Positions 9,497 through 18,087 of a stretch of 60,399 nt of DNA are shown piece by piece. The stretch is taken from the NCBI GenBank assembly GCA_002371025.1, contig DFFQ01000040.1, forward strand, positions 1 through 60,399. Direction: 5' to 3'. The first letter of the stretch is position 1; the number at the start of each line of letters is the position of its first letter. The stretch is from Lachnospiraceae bacterium UBA3772 (GTDB lineage: Bacteria > Bacillota > Clostridia > Lachnospirales > Lachnospiraceae). The position numbers and the translations under genes were made by a program. The notes under the pieces were generated by a model that had not been told where the DNA came from, searched no databases, and saw only the letters and a list, made by a program, of their open reading frames with translations.

Positions 9497-10567
9497 TTAT
9501 TCCCTGTTTGAAACAAGAATCGCAGTTCTTAATTTTGTAGAATGCGCCCTTGGATTTCTGTAACATTCTTCTTTTGAAGGACGTATTACAATATCCTCTA
9601 TATCTTCATATATGTGAGATATTTTTCCTTCTTTAAATATTTTTTTAACCATTCTGTCTTCACCGGAATGGAAGGTGAGTATGGCAATCCTGCCGCCGGG
9701 AGCCATAATATCAGGTAATTTATTTAAAAATTCATATAATACTTCAAATTCCTGATTAACTTCTATTCTTAAAGCCTGAAAAACCCTTGCATAGGTTTTT
9801 CTGTAAAGCTCTGCCTTTTCATCTTTATCAAGTGCTTTTGTTTCTTTATTTTTATCAAGAGCATTACGTATTAAAGTACAGAGTTCTTTTGTTGTTTTTG
9901 GAACCTTGTTAAGATGCTGGGCTTTGTCTAATTCCTTTGCTATATCTGTAGCAAAGTGTTCGTCAGAGTTTTCTATCAGGATACTTATAAAATCCTCTGG
10001 ATCTATATCTTTTAAAACATCGGCCGCACTTTTTCCTTTTTCAGGATTAAATCTTAAATCTAAAGGACCGTCTTCTTTCCAGGTAAATCCTCTTGAGGGA
10101 TCGTCTATCTGCATTGATGAAACTCCAAGATCTGCTAAAAGAAAATCAAATGGTCCGTATTCTGATGCAACTTTATCTATATCCCTGAAATTGATATGTA
10201 CAGGGGTAAAATCCTTCTCATCAAAGCCTTTTTTTCTTATTCTTTCAGTGGTCTTTTTTATCTCTATGGGATCAATATCAAGACTTACTAAATGTCCGGT
10301 ATGATCAAGTTTTTCAAGCATTTTTGTTGTATGCCCGCCGTAACCTAAGGTACAGTCGATTCCTTTTTCTCCTTCCTTTATCTTAAGAAACCTAAGAATC
10401 TCATCTACCATAATAGGGATATGGGTTCCTGCAGGAGTGATACCTTTATTAATCACATGTTCCTGCTGGGACATATATTTTTCAGGATTTAATTCCTTAT
10501 ATTTTTCATTAAAATGTTTTGGATATTTGCCGCTGTAATGTGGGCGGCGCTTATGTTCATTTGTCAT
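9497..10567 (-). CDS. rsmH: 16S rRNA m4C1402 methyltransferase RsmH-type, with N-terminal extension
   Basis: This SAM-dependent methyltransferase (356 aa) belongs to the RsmH/MraW family, which N4-methylates C1402 of 16S rRNA. The SAM-binding region reads DCTLGYGGHT instead of the commoner DGTLGGGGHS. The conserved DLGVSSMQ and RGFTW blocks, LDLRF, and a C-terminal LTFHSGEDRMVK are all present. The first roughly 45 residues, Lys/Tyr/Pro-rich (HKRRPHYSGKYPKHFNEKYK), precede the usual start region (HIPIMVDEIL), so the protein is longer than the common length of about 310 aa. No division or cell-wall (dcw) genes flank it, unlike canonical mraW. It may therefore be a second, diverged paralogue. 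Family assignment is firm; the exact target base is inferred. Confidence 0.88.
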   Translation of the reverse strand: MTNEHKRRPHYSGKYPKHFNEKYKELNPEKYMSQQEHVINKGITPAGTHIPIMVDEILRFLKIKEGEKGIDCTLGYGGHTTKMLEKLDHTGHLVSLDIDPIEIKKTTERIRKKGFDEKDFTPVHINFRDIDKVASEYGPFDFLLADLGVSSMQIDDPSRGFTWKEDGPLDLRFNPEKGKSAADVLKDIDPEDFISILIENSDEHFATDIAKELDKAQHLNKVPKTTKELCTLIRNALDKNKETKALDKDEKAELYRKTYARVFQALRIEVNQEFEVLYEFLNKLPDIMAPGGRIAILTFHSGEDRMVKKIFKEGKISHIYEDIEDIVIRPSKEECYRNPRAHSTKLRTAILVSNRE

Positions 10568-10717
10568 TTGTTTCCTTTATTGCATTAAATAATGCTTTTA
10601 AATTTTTCATACAGATGAATATTATTATAACAGATTTTTTGGATTCTTTTCAAATTCTTTCGATTTTTTTTCATTCTTTCCCATGTAAAAGAAAAATATT
10701 GAAAATGTGGCTAGCGG

Positions 10718-10746
10718 TTGACTTTTTACTGTGTAAGTGATAGCTT
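10718..10746 (+). promoter_or_regulatory. Candidate sigma-A promoter for proS
   Basis: TTGACT (10718-10723) is followed after 17 bp by a weak -10, TAGCTT (10741-10746). The leader to proS is about 85 bp. I saw no T-box signature in it. Confidence 0.45.
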
Positions 10747-10835
10747 TTTAATGTTAGGCTTATATTAGGATAAGTCTCGGAATCTAGCAGATATTACTTA
10801 AATTTAGATTCGTTTTATTTAGGAGGTAACTAAGG

Positions 10836-12569
10836 ATGAAACTTGCAAATCTTGTAGGAGATCGTTTCAAAGAAAGACCAGCTGATTGCGTTGTTGACAG
10901 CCATGCCCTTATGGTACGTGGCGGTTATATCAAATATGTTGCAAATGGAATTTATTCATCATATATGCCGCTTAAGCGTGTTACAAAAAAAATCGAGCAG
11001 ATCATGCGTGAAGAGATGGATGCAATAGATGGACAGGAAGTATCATTTCCTGTTGTAATGCCTGCAACACTCTGGCAGGAATCAGGACGTTATTCAAGCA
11101 TTGGATCAGAGATGGTTCGTTTCACAGATAGAAATGATACAGGTCTTGTACTTGGAATGACTCATGAGGAAGCTGCAGTACAGCTTGTAAAGGACTTTGC
11201 AAAGACATATGCAAGATATCCTTTTATGATATATCAGATCCAGACAAAGTTTAGAGATGAGGCTCGTCCAAGAGCAGGTCTTATCCGTGTTCGTGAATTC
11301 ACAATGAAGGACGCATACTCATTCCATACAAGTCAGGAAGATCTTGAGGATTATTACGCTAAAGCTTATAAGGCTTATGACAGAATCTATGCTAGATGCG
11401 GTGTTCCAGAAGTAATCGCTGTTAAGTCAGACTCAGGTATGATGGGAGGAAGCGTATCACATGAGTTTATGCTTCTTACACCAATCGGAGAAGATTCTAT
11501 CGCAATCTGTGATGAATGTGGATACAGCGCAAATATGGAAGCTGCGCCATCAATTATTGAAGTAAATCGTGATGAAGTTTCAAATGATATAGAAAAGGTA
11601 GCAACTCCAGATCAGGAATCTATTGAAGATGTATGTGCATTCCTTAATGTCCCTGTAGAAAAGAGCTGCAAGGCTGTTGTATATCAGAAGAACTCAGATG
11701 ATTCTTATGTAGTTATCTTCCTTCGTGGAGATCTTGAAGTAAATGAAACCAAGGTTACTAATTTTATCGGAGATAACATTCATCCAGCAGTTATCACAGC
11801 AGAGTCAGGACTCTGCGCTGGTTACATGGGACCATTTGGACTTGATGCCAAGTGCACAGTTCTTTATGACAGTTCTCTTAAGGGTGCAAATAACCTTGTT
11901 GCAGGCGGAAATGAAACAGGCTTCCACTACACAGGTCTTGATATGGAAAGAGATGTAAAAGATGCAGAGTTCGGTGATTTCGCAAAGATCATTGACGGCG
12001 GCATCTGCCCTAAGTGCGGTAAGAAGCACATTCATATCCACAGAGGTATTGAAGTTGGTAATATCTTCCAGCTTGGTACAAAGTATACAGAGTCTATGAA
12101 TATGACATATGTAGATGAAAAGGGTGAGAGCCATTATCCTATCATGGGCTGCTATGGTATCGGTGTTGGAAGACTTGCAGCATCAATCTGTGAGGCACGT
12201 CATGATGATTATGGTCCAATCTGGCCAATCACAATTGCTCCTTGGCAGGTACATATCTGTGCGCTTCGTGCTCACAATAATCCAGAAGTTAAGGCAGCAG
12301 CAGATAAGCTTTATAATGACCTTTTAGCTAAGGGCATTGAAGTTATCTATGATGACAGAAAGGCTTCAAATGGTGTAATGTTCTCAGACGCAGACCTTCT
12401 TGGTGTTCCATACCGTGTTATAGTTTCACCTCGTAACTTAGAGGAGAATGCAGTAGAAGTTGTAACAAGAGATAAGTCTCTTCAGGAGAAAGTTAATATT
12501 GATAATGCAGCTGATACAATTGCTGAAATGGTAAGAAAAGCTATAGCTGAAATGAATTCAGTTCAGTAA
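10836..12569 (+). CDS. proS: Prolyl-tRNA synthetase (bacterial type)
   Basis: This class II synthetase charges tRNA-Pro. Motif 2 is visible as KFRDEARPRAGLIRVREF, and motif 3 as GCYGIGVGRLAAS near residue 435. The N-terminal TLWQESGRYSS and THEEAA blocks are typical. An editing (INS) domain lies between motifs 2 and 3, with KAVVYQKN and VAGGNETGFHYTG. At 577 aa the protein matches the bacterial type with the INS domain. The ATG follows AGGAGGTAACTAAGG, a strong ribosome-binding site. The gene is read from its own promoter in the 268-bp gap divergent from rsmH and ends before a clear terminator. Codon use is the regular pattern of a highly expressed gene (few rare codons, CTT/GGT/CGT preferred). 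Confidence 0.97.
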   Translation: MKLANLVGDRFKERPADCVVDSHALMVRGGYIKYVANGIYSSYMPLKRVTKKIEQIMREEMDAIDGQEVSFPVVMPATLWQESGRYSSIGSEMVRFTDRNDTGLVLGMTHEEAAVQLVKDFAKTYARYPFMIYQIQTKFRDEARPRAGLIRVREFTMKDAYSFHTSQEDLEDYYAKAYKAYDRIYARCGVPEVIAVKSDSGMMGGSVSHEFMLLTPIGEDSIAICDECGYSANMEAAPSIIEVNRDEVSNDIEKVATPDQESIEDVCAFLNVPVEKSCKAVVYQKNSDDSYVVIFLRGDLEVNETKVTNFIGDNIHPAVITAESGLCAGYMGPFGLDAKCTVLYDSSLKGANNLVAGGNETGFHYTGLDMERDVKDAEFGDFAKIIDGGICPKCGKKHIHIHRGIEVGNIFQLGTKYTESMNMTYVDEKGESHYPIMGCYGIGVGRLAASICEARHDDYGPIWPITIAPWQVHICALRAHNNPEVKAAADKLYNDLLAKGIEVIYDDRKASNGVMFSDADLLGVPYRVIVSPRNLEENAVEVVTRDKSLQEKVNIDNAADTIAEMVRKAIAEMNSVQ

Positions 12570-12665
12570 TATGATATTATCTTTTGGATGAAAAAGAATA
12601 GGTTAATTTAGTACTGTGATCATTTAATACTGTACTGCATTAAATTTGGATAAATATGAATGGAA

Positions 12666-12697
12666 AATGACAGAATATTTATATTCTGTCATTTTTT
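12666..12697 (+). terminator. Intrinsic terminator downstream of proS
   Basis: AATGACAGAATAT (12666-12678) and ATATTCTGTCATT (12681-12693) form a perfect 13-bp stem with a 2-base gap, followed by a run of T. Confidence 0.88.
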
Positions 12698-12743
12698 TAA
12701 ATGATAAAATCTTTTAGTAATTATTCATTTGTGGGAGGAAAAA

Positions 12744-14705
12744 ATGTCAAATATTAATAATGATAAGAATGGTAAAGAATTTAAACCATTCGTTTCAGCT
12801 GATCAGGTACTTCCTGAGATGACTCCTGTGGCCATCATAGTAGGTATCATTTTAGCGATTGTTTTCGGTGCAGCTAATGCTTATCTTGGCCTTAGAGTTG
12901 GTATGACAATTTCAGCATCAATCCCAGCAGCTGTACTTTCAATGGGAATAATCCGAGTTATCATGAGAAGAAACTCAATCCTTGAAAATAACATGGTGCA
13001 GACAATAGGTTCAGCAGGTGAATCTCTTGCGGCAGGTGCAATATTCACACTTCCAGCTCTTTTTATGTGGGCTATGGAAAATAAAGAGATTGCAAAACCT
13101 TCACTTATAGTTATTTCTGTGATCGCACTTTGTGGTGCGGTGCTTGGTATCATTTTTATGGTGCCTCTTAGAACAGCACTTATAGTTGAGGAACATGGAG
13201 TACTTCCTTTCCCTGAAGGAACTGCTTGTGCAGAAGTTCTTCTTGCAGGAGAAGAAGGCGGAGAAAAGTCAAAAATTGTTTTCTCCGGCCTTGGTATTGC
13301 TTCAATCTATAAATTTGTAGCTGATGGTCTTAAACTTTTCCCATCAGAAGTTCATTGGGAGATAGCTCCTCTTAAAACAGGTTTTGGTATGGATGTGCTT
13401 CCAGCTCTTGCAGGTGTTGGATTTATCTGCGGAAAAGAGATATCAGCATTTATGTTCGCTGGTGGTATCCTTGGCTGGTTTGTTATCATTCCGCTTATTT
13501 CACTTTTTGGACTTGATTCAGTAGTTCATCCTGCTGCAGATCCAATAAGTCAGTTAGGATCATTTGGTATCTGGAAGAATTATGTTAAATATATAGGAGC
13601 CGGAGCTGTTGCAGCAGGTGGAATCATTTCACTTCTTAAGACTCTTCCAACAATAGTAAAGACTTTCTTAAAGACAATCAAGGGATTTGGACATAAGGAA
13701 GAGGTAGTTACAAGAACAAATAAAGATCTTCCTTCAAAGGTTCTTCTTATCATGGCACTTGTTATCATTATAACAATAGTTGCTATCCCAGCTATTCCGG
13801 TTGGTATTATAGGAGCTCTTTGTATTGTAGTATTTGGATTCTTATTTGCAACTGTATCAAGCCGTATGGTAGGACTTGTTGGTTCATCTAATAATCCTGT
13901 ATCAGGTATGGCTATAGCTACACTTCTTCTTGCTACAGCTATTCTTAAAGCTACAGGACATACAGGATTTGCCGGTATGACAGCAGCTATCTGCATTGGT
14001 ACGATTGTTTGTATCATTGCATGTATGGCAGGAGACATTTCTCAGGATTTAAAGACAGGTTACATAGTTGGTGCTACACCTTATAAGCAGCAGATTGGTG
14101 AGATTATTGGTTCCGTTGTTGCTGCAGGAACAATTGGTGCTGTAATGTATCTTCTTAATGAAGCTTATGGCTTTGGTACACAGGAATTACCTGCTGCCCA
14201 GGCTTCACTTATGAAAATGGTAGTTGAAGGCGTTATGCATGGAACTCTTCCTTGGGGACTTGTTCTTTCAGGAGTTGGAATTGCAATAATGATCGAGTTA
14301 CTTGGTCTGCCGGTTCTTCCAGTTGCCATCGGCCTTTATCTTCCAATACATCTTTCTGCTCCAATCTTTATTGGTGGTATGATAAGATGGTTCTTTGATA
14401 GAAAGCTTTCATCAAAGGATGAAGAAAAGAAAAAGAAGGCAAAACGTGCGGCAGACAACGGAGTTCTTTATTGCTCAGGACTTATTGCAGGTGAAGGACT
14501 TGTTGGTATCCTTCTTGCAGTTTTTGCAGTTGTAAAGGTATCTGGTGGACAGACAATAGCAGAAAAGATCAATCTTGCAAAAGAAGGACAGGACGCATTC
14601 CTTGGAAATGTTCCAGGTATCATATTCTTTATTCTTCTTTCTGCTACTATCGTATTATTTGCAGCAAAGAAATCTAAAGTTAAAGAAAAATCAAAAGAAG
14701 ATTAA
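12744..14705 (+). CDS. OPT-family oligopeptide transporter
   Basis: This is a large polytopic membrane protein (653 aa) of the OPT superfamily, which takes up small peptides or, in some members, metal chelates by ion symport. About 14-16 hydrophobic segments can be picked out. Conserved stretches include ANAYLGLRVGMTISASIPAA near the N-terminus and a repeated pattern in the second half (SSNNPVSGMAIATLLLATA). An Asp/Lys-rich cytoplasmic loop (DEEKKKKAKRAADNG) lies near the C-terminus. The start is the ATG at 12744, with GGGAGG at 12733-12738; the TTG 15 bp upstream lies before that site and is rejected. The dipeptidase PepD lies two genes downstream, which suggests a role in peptide nutrition. 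Substrate is unknown. Confidence 0.9.
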   Translation: MSNINNDKNGKEFKPFVSADQVLPEMTPVAIIVGIILAIVFGAANAYLGLRVGMTISASIPAAVLSMGIIRVIMRRNSILENNMVQTIGSAGESLAAGAIFTLPALFMWAMENKEIAKPSLIVISVIALCGAVLGIIFMVPLRTALIVEEHGVLPFPEGTACAEVLLAGEEGGEKSKIVFSGLGIASIYKFVADGLKLFPSEVHWEIAPLKTGFGMDVLPALAGVGFICGKEISAFMFAGGILGWFVIIPLISLFGLDSVVHPAADPISQLGSFGIWKNYVKYIGAGAVAAGGIISLLKTLPTIVKTFLKTIKGFGHKEEVVTRTNKDLPSKVLLIMALVIIITIVAIPAIPVGIIGALCIVVFGFLFATVSSRMVGLVGSSNNPVSGMAIATLLLATAILKATGHTGFAGMTAAICIGTIVCIIACMAGDISQDLKTGYIVGATPYKQQIGEIIGSVVAAGTIGAVMYLLNEAYGFGTQELPAAQASLMKMVVEGVMHGTLPWGLVLSGVGIAIMIELLGLPVLPVAIGLYLPIHLSAPIFIGGMIRWFFDRKLSSKDEEKKKKAKRAADNGVLYCSGLIAGEGLVGILLAVFAVVKVSGGQTIAEKINLAKEGQDAFLGNVPGIIFFILLSATIVLFAAKKSKVKEKSKED

Positions 14706-14711
14706 TTTATG

Positions 14712-14740
14712 ATATGTGGCAGGTCTCCTGCCACATATTT
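14712..14740 (+). terminator. Hairpin terminator after the OPT transporter
   Basis: ATATGTGGCAGG (14712-14723) pairs perfectly with CCTGCCACATAT (14727-14738). The T-tract is weak (TTATTAT), so termination may be partial. Confidence 0.65.
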
Positions 14741-14790
14741 ATTATGTGCCATATATTTACTTTGTGCGCCCGTGTTTATTTGCGTGGATA

Positions 14791-14819
14791 TTGACATATC
14801 GTAAAATAAGGTCGATTAT
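14791..14819 (+). promoter_or_regulatory. Candidate promoter for the PqqD-like gene
   Basis: A perfect -35 TTGACA (14791-14796) is followed after 17 bp by GATTAT (14814-14819). The predicted transcription start near 14826 leaves a very short leader and supports the ATG at 14838 over the one at 14826. Confidence 0.55.
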
Positions 14820-14837
14820 ATAAAAATGGAGATAAGA

Positions 14838-15185
14838 ATGAAGGAAAAAAAGAATTTCCTGGAGTATATTTATACCATAGCGGAAGATAAGAAATTTACA
14901 ACCAATGAGAAGACGGGAATAGTTACTATTAAAGTTGAAAATAAAGGGTTTTATAACCGTATTGCTCAGAAGTTTTTTCATAAACCTAAATATAGTTTTA
15001 TAGATCTGGATCAATATGGAAGTTTTTTCTGGCTTTTATTAGATGGCAAAAAGGATGTAGGTCATATCATAAAAGAAATGAAAGAAGAATTTCCAGAGGA
15101 GAAAGATACAATGCAGGACAGAGTCTGCAGATTTATTGCAACTCTTGTACATAATAATTACATTAAAAGATGTGATAATAAATAA
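14838..15185 (+). CDS. PqqD-like small protein, orphan
   Basis: This 115-aa protein looks like a PqqD-family (RRE-like winged-helix) domain, the fold that binds precursor peptides in many RiPP pathways. The segment from about residue 50 on, with IDLDQYGSFFWLLLDGKK, VGHIIKEMKEEFP and RVCRFIATLVHNNYI, matches the pattern 'D..G..IW.ll dG..tv.eI...l...f....e.v..fl..L...g.i'. The first 45 residues are a charged lead-in unlike free PqqD. The ATG at 14838 follows GGAGATAAG. No radical SAM maturase, precursor peptide or peptidase of a RiPP pathway is adjacent; its neighbours are a peptide transporter and PepD. It may act on targets encoded elsewhere or have been recruited to another role. Confidence 0.6.
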   Translation: MKEKKNFLEYIYTIAEDKKFTTNEKTGIVTIKVENKGFYNRIAQKFFHKPKYSFIDLDQYGSFFWLLLDGKKDVGHIIKEMKEEFPEEKDTMQDRVCRFIATLVHNNYIKRCDNK

Positions 15186-15210
15186 AGATTAATATAAATG
15201 GAGGTGCCAA

Positions 15211-16650
15211 ATGGCAGTTTTAACAGGACTTGCTCCAGAAGGAGTATTTAAATATTTTGAGGCAATCTGCGGTATTCCTCACGGATCAGGAAATACAAAG
15301 ATGATCAGTGATTATGTGGCTGATTTTGCAAAAGAAAGAAACCTTAAGTTTATTCAGGATGATTCCAACAATGTGATCATATTTGCAGACGGAACAAAAG
15401 GCTATGAAGATCATGAGCCAGTGCTTCTTCAGGGACATCTTGATATGGTGTGCGAGAAGGCAGAAGACTGCAAAATTGATATGGATAAAGAACCTTTAGA
15501 GCTTTGCTTAAAGGACGGTATTATTTCAGCAAATGGAACTACGCTTGGAGGAGATGATGGAATCGCAGTTGCATATATGCTTGCTATCCTTGATGATGAA
15601 ACAATTCCTCATCCACCACTTGAATGTGTATTCACTGTAGATGAAGAAATCGGTATGCTGGGATGTGCAGCTCTTGATATGTCACCACTTAAAGGAAGAA
15701 AGATGATCAACCTTGATTCAGAAGAAGAAGGTTATTTCCTTGTTTCATGTGCAGGTGGTGTAACAGCAACAGCTCATTTCGGAATTGAAAGAGAAGAATA
15801 CGAAGCTTGCCCATTAAAGGTAGTATTAAATGGCTTAAAAGGCGGACATTCCGGCGTTGAAATCAACAAAGGACGTGGAAATGCCAATACCCTTATGGGA
15901 CGTGCTCTTTACCTTGCCCGTAAGGAAGTAAAGGATCTTAAGATTGTAACTATTGCCGGCGGACTTAAGGACAATGCTATTCCAAAGTCATCAGAAGCTA
16001 TAGTTGTAACAAAGGATCCAAAGAAGCTTATTGCTGAAATTGAAAAGATCGAAAAGATCTATAAGAATGAATTTGTTACTACAGACAGTGATATAGCTAT
16101 CAAGGTTTCAGAAACAGAAAACAGCCTTGTTCCTATGAATGAAAAGACAACAAAGAATATCATTACAGCTCTTATGATGCTTCCAGCAGGAATCCAGAGA
16201 ATGAGCTTTGATATAGAGGGACTTGTTGAAACATCCCTTAATTTAGGAATCTTAAAAACAAATGATTCTGAAGTTACTATGTCTTATTCAGTTAGAAGTT
16301 CTGTTGAATCAGAAAAGAATGAACTTATTGATAAGATGACATGTCTTGCAGAGGCACTTGGTGGAAATGTTACTACTATGGGTGCTTATCCTGCCTGGGA
16401 ATATAGAAAAGATTCACCACTTCGTGATCTTATGTTAGAAGTTTATAAAGAACAGTACAATAAAGAACCTATAGTTCAGGCTCTTCATGCTGGCGTTGAA
16501 TGTGGTCTTTTTGCTGGTGGACTTCCAGGGCTTGATGCAGTGTCAATAGGACCTGATATGACAGATATCCACACATTTAACGAATCTATGTCAGTTGATT
16601 CAGTTAAGAGAGTTTGGGATTATATTCTTGAATTACTTAAGAGGCTTTAG
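15211..16650 (+). CDS. pepD: Aminoacyl-histidine dipeptidase (PepD/M20C family)
   Basis: This cytosolic metallopeptidase (479 aa) of family M20C cleaves dipeptides such as Xaa-His. The di-metal site motifs are present: LLQGHLDMV (His and Asp), TLGGDDGIAVAYML (bridging Asp), FTVDEEIGMLGC (Glu-Glu catalytic pair), MINLDSEEEG, and the C-terminal HAGVECG with a terminal IHTFNES region. The length fits PepD. The ATG follows GGAGGTGCCAA after the PqqD-like gene (25-bp gap), so the two may be co-transcribed. Together with the OPT transporter it suggests a peptide uptake and breakdown module. The gene is followed by a strong terminator. Confidence 0.95.
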   Translation: MAVLTGLAPEGVFKYFEAICGIPHGSGNTKMISDYVADFAKERNLKFIQDDSNNVIIFADGTKGYEDHEPVLLQGHLDMVCEKAEDCKIDMDKEPLELCLKDGIISANGTTLGGDDGIAVAYMLAILDDETIPHPPLECVFTVDEEIGMLGCAALDMSPLKGRKMINLDSEEEGYFLVSCAGGVTATAHFGIEREEYEACPLKVVLNGLKGGHSGVEINKGRGNANTLMGRALYLARKEVKDLKIVTIAGGLKDNAIPKSSEAIVVTKDPKKLIAEIEKIEKIYKNEFVTTDSDIAIKVSETENSLVPMNEKTTKNIITALMMLPAGIQRMSFDIEGLVETSLNLGILKTNDSEVTMSYSVRSSVESEKNELIDKMTCLAEALGGNVTTMGAYPAWEYRKDSPLRDLMLEVYKEQYNKEPIVQALHAGVECGLFAGGLPGLDAVSIGPDMTDIHTFNESMSVDSVKRVWDYILELLKRL

Positions 16651-16735
16651 AAACTGTTTGTATAGTTTATAAACAAAAAAATCAAATGATATTTGTGAAA
16701 TTGTAATATATACACAAAATAACGTGGGTGATAAT

Positions 16736-16784
16736 ATGTGAATCGAGGAACTTTAACGTAAAAGTTGCTCGGTTCGCATTTTTT
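16736..16784 (+). terminator. Long hairpin terminator after pepD, with a LacI-type palindrome at its tip
   Basis: ATGTGAATCGAG (16736-16747) and AACTTT (16749-16754) pair with AAAGTT (16761-16766) and CTCGGTTCGCAT (16768-16779). There is one G-G mismatch and two G-U pairs, and TTTTTT follows. The tip, AACTTTAACGTAAAAGTT (16749-16766), closely resembles the sequence at 18046-18059 upstream of the ABC operon, so the same DNA may also be an operator for the LacI gene that begins 39 bp later. Confidence 0.75.
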
Positions 16785-16822
16785 ATGGTGTAACTTATAC
16801 AAAAAGGTAGGTAAGAGGACGA

Positions 16823-17854
16823 ATGATCACAATAAAAGAAATAGCTCAACATCTTGGAGTTAGTCCTACCACTGTATCCAATGTCGTTCGTGGAAAGACT
16901 AAGGAAGTATCAAAAGAGAATATTGAAAAGATTCAGAACTATCTGAAGGAAGTAAATTATATACCTAACATGACAGCGAGAAATCTGGCACAACAAAAAT
17001 CCAATATAATCGGAGTTGTCCTTAAGGTACGTAAAGAGAGAACAACACATATATTTACAGATCCATTTGTTGCAGAGATGTTAGGCGGTATTGAAGAGGT
17101 AGTTCGTAAAGCTGGTTATTCAATGATGGTAAGAATCTCTGATGATATTGAAGAAATCCTTGATTATGTAACAACCTGGAATGTTGATGGTATGATCCTT
17201 TTCTGTATGCTGAATGATGACGCAATCCGTGTCCAGCAGCAGTTTAAAAAGCCGATTGCATGTGTAGATGCATATATCAGCAAGGAAGTAGAAGATAAGT
17301 TTGGAGATAAATTTATCAATATAGCTCTTGATGATGAAGAAGGTGTTTATAACTGTATTTCATATCTGATAGATAACGGCCATAGAAAGATTGGATTTTA
17401 TTCGGACAATATTGAAGGAGTTAATGCAGCCAGATTACGTGGTTATAAAAGGGCGCTTATGGATCATGGCATAAAACCTTCGAAGGATGATATGTTTAAA
17501 TTTGATCCTTCTGTAAAGATGCATGATATAAGCTTAAATAAGTTGATCGATAAAGCAAAAGACTACACAGCAGTTTTTTGCACATCTGATATGTATGCAG
17601 TTGAACTTATGAATGGATGTATCCTTAAAGGGATAAATGTTCCTGATGATCTTTCCATAATCGGGGTTGATGATACTCTTATTTCAAAAGTAGCAAGACC
17701 ACAGTTAACTACACTTCATCAGTCTCCTAAAGAAAAGGGGAAACTTGCAGCGGTAAAGATCATGGAATTTATCAATGGTGAAAATGCAGAAGAGCATCAG
17801 ATCATTTTAAAATCACATCTTGTAATTAGAAACAGTGTGAAAAATATAAAATGA
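16823..17854 (+). CDS. LacI/GalR-family transcriptional regulator
   Basis: This 343-aa sugar-responsive repressor has an N-terminal helix-turn-helix (TIKEIAQHLGVSPTTVSNVV) and the hinge segment YIPNMTARNLAQQKSNIIGVV. The periplasmic-binding-protein-like effector domain follows, with DGMILF, GHRKIGFYS, FCTSDMYA and the DD(T/L) loop IIGVDDT. It is encoded immediately upstream of, and in the same direction as, the sugar ABC operon, so it is probably a local regulator of that uptake system. A CTTTAACGNAAAAG sequence occurs both just upstream of this gene (16751-16764) and between the promoter and first gene of the ABC operon (18046-18059), which suggests autoregulation plus operon control. The sugar cannot be told from sequence. 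Confidence 0.93.
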   Translation: MITIKEIAQHLGVSPTTVSNVVRGKTKEVSKENIEKIQNYLKEVNYIPNMTARNLAQQKSNIIGVVLKVRKERTTHIFTDPFVAEMLGGIEEVVRKAGYSMMVRISDDIEEILDYVTTWNVDGMILFCMLNDDAIRVQQQFKKPIACVDAYISKEVEDKFGDKFINIALDDEEGVYNCISYLIDNGHRKIGFYSDNIEGVNAARLRGYKRALMDHGIKPSKDDMFKFDPSVKMHDISLNKLIDKAKDYTAVFCTSDMYAVELMNGCILKGINVPDDLSIIGVDDTLISKVARPQLTTLHQSPKEKGKLAAVKIMEFINGENAEEHQIILKSHLVIRNSVKNIK

Positions 17855-17928
17855 CATATATGCTAAAAACACTTTCTGAATTTGTAAAAAACTATTAAAA
17901 ATATCAATTTAATATGGAAATTATGAGA

Positions 17929-17956
17929 AAACGGGTGCACATTTGCGCCCGTTTTT
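17929..17956 (+). terminator. Terminator after the LacI gene
   Basis: AAACGGGTGC (17929-17938) pairs with GCGCCCGTTT (17945-17954) and runs into TTTTT. It separates the regulator from the ABC operon. Confidence 0.85.
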
Positions 17957-17998
17957 GATTGCTTTTAGTGAAATTTTGTGAAAAAGTAGTCACAAGTA

Positions 17999-18026
17999 TT
18001 GAAAATGAACAAAGATGTAGTATGAT
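17999..18026 (+). promoter_or_regulatory. Promoter of the sugar ABC transporter operon
   Basis: TTGAAA (17999-18004), a 16-bp spacer and TATGAT (18021-18026) form a good sigma-A-type promoter. The predicted start point near 18033 precedes the putative LacI operator. Confidence 0.65.
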
Positions 18027-18045
18027 GAAAATAACACAATAAATA

Positions 18046-18059
18046 CTTTAACGCAAAAG
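18046..18059 (+). promoter_or_regulatory. Putative LacI-family operator downstream of the ABC promoter
   Basis: CTTTAACGCAAAAG has the form CTTTnnCGnnAAAG, a palindrome centred on CG as LacI-family sites are. It differs in one base from the sequence at 16751-16764. Its place just after the predicted transcription start suits a roadblock repressor. Confidence 0.55.
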
Positions 18060-18087
18060 GTTAAATAAAAGGAGGGGTTTACGACCT

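Noticed and set aside
9430..9516. Longer citrate synthase starting at 9516
   Set aside because: This start overlaps the rsmH stop, and the AAGGAGG before the TTG at 9429 fits the shorter protein better.
10568..10835. T-box riboswitch upstream of proS
   Set aside because: I could not find the T-box core sequence or a specifier-like stem, and the leader after the promoter is under 100 bp, too short for a T-box.
13580..14038. 152-codon minus-strand frame inside the OPT transporter gene
   Set aside because: It mirrors the strong codon bias of the transporter and shows no recognisable protein features.
16736..16784. Pure LacI operator with no terminator role
   Set aside because: The symmetry reaches 12 bp beyond the operator on both sides and ends in TTTTTT, so a terminator must be at least part of the explanation.
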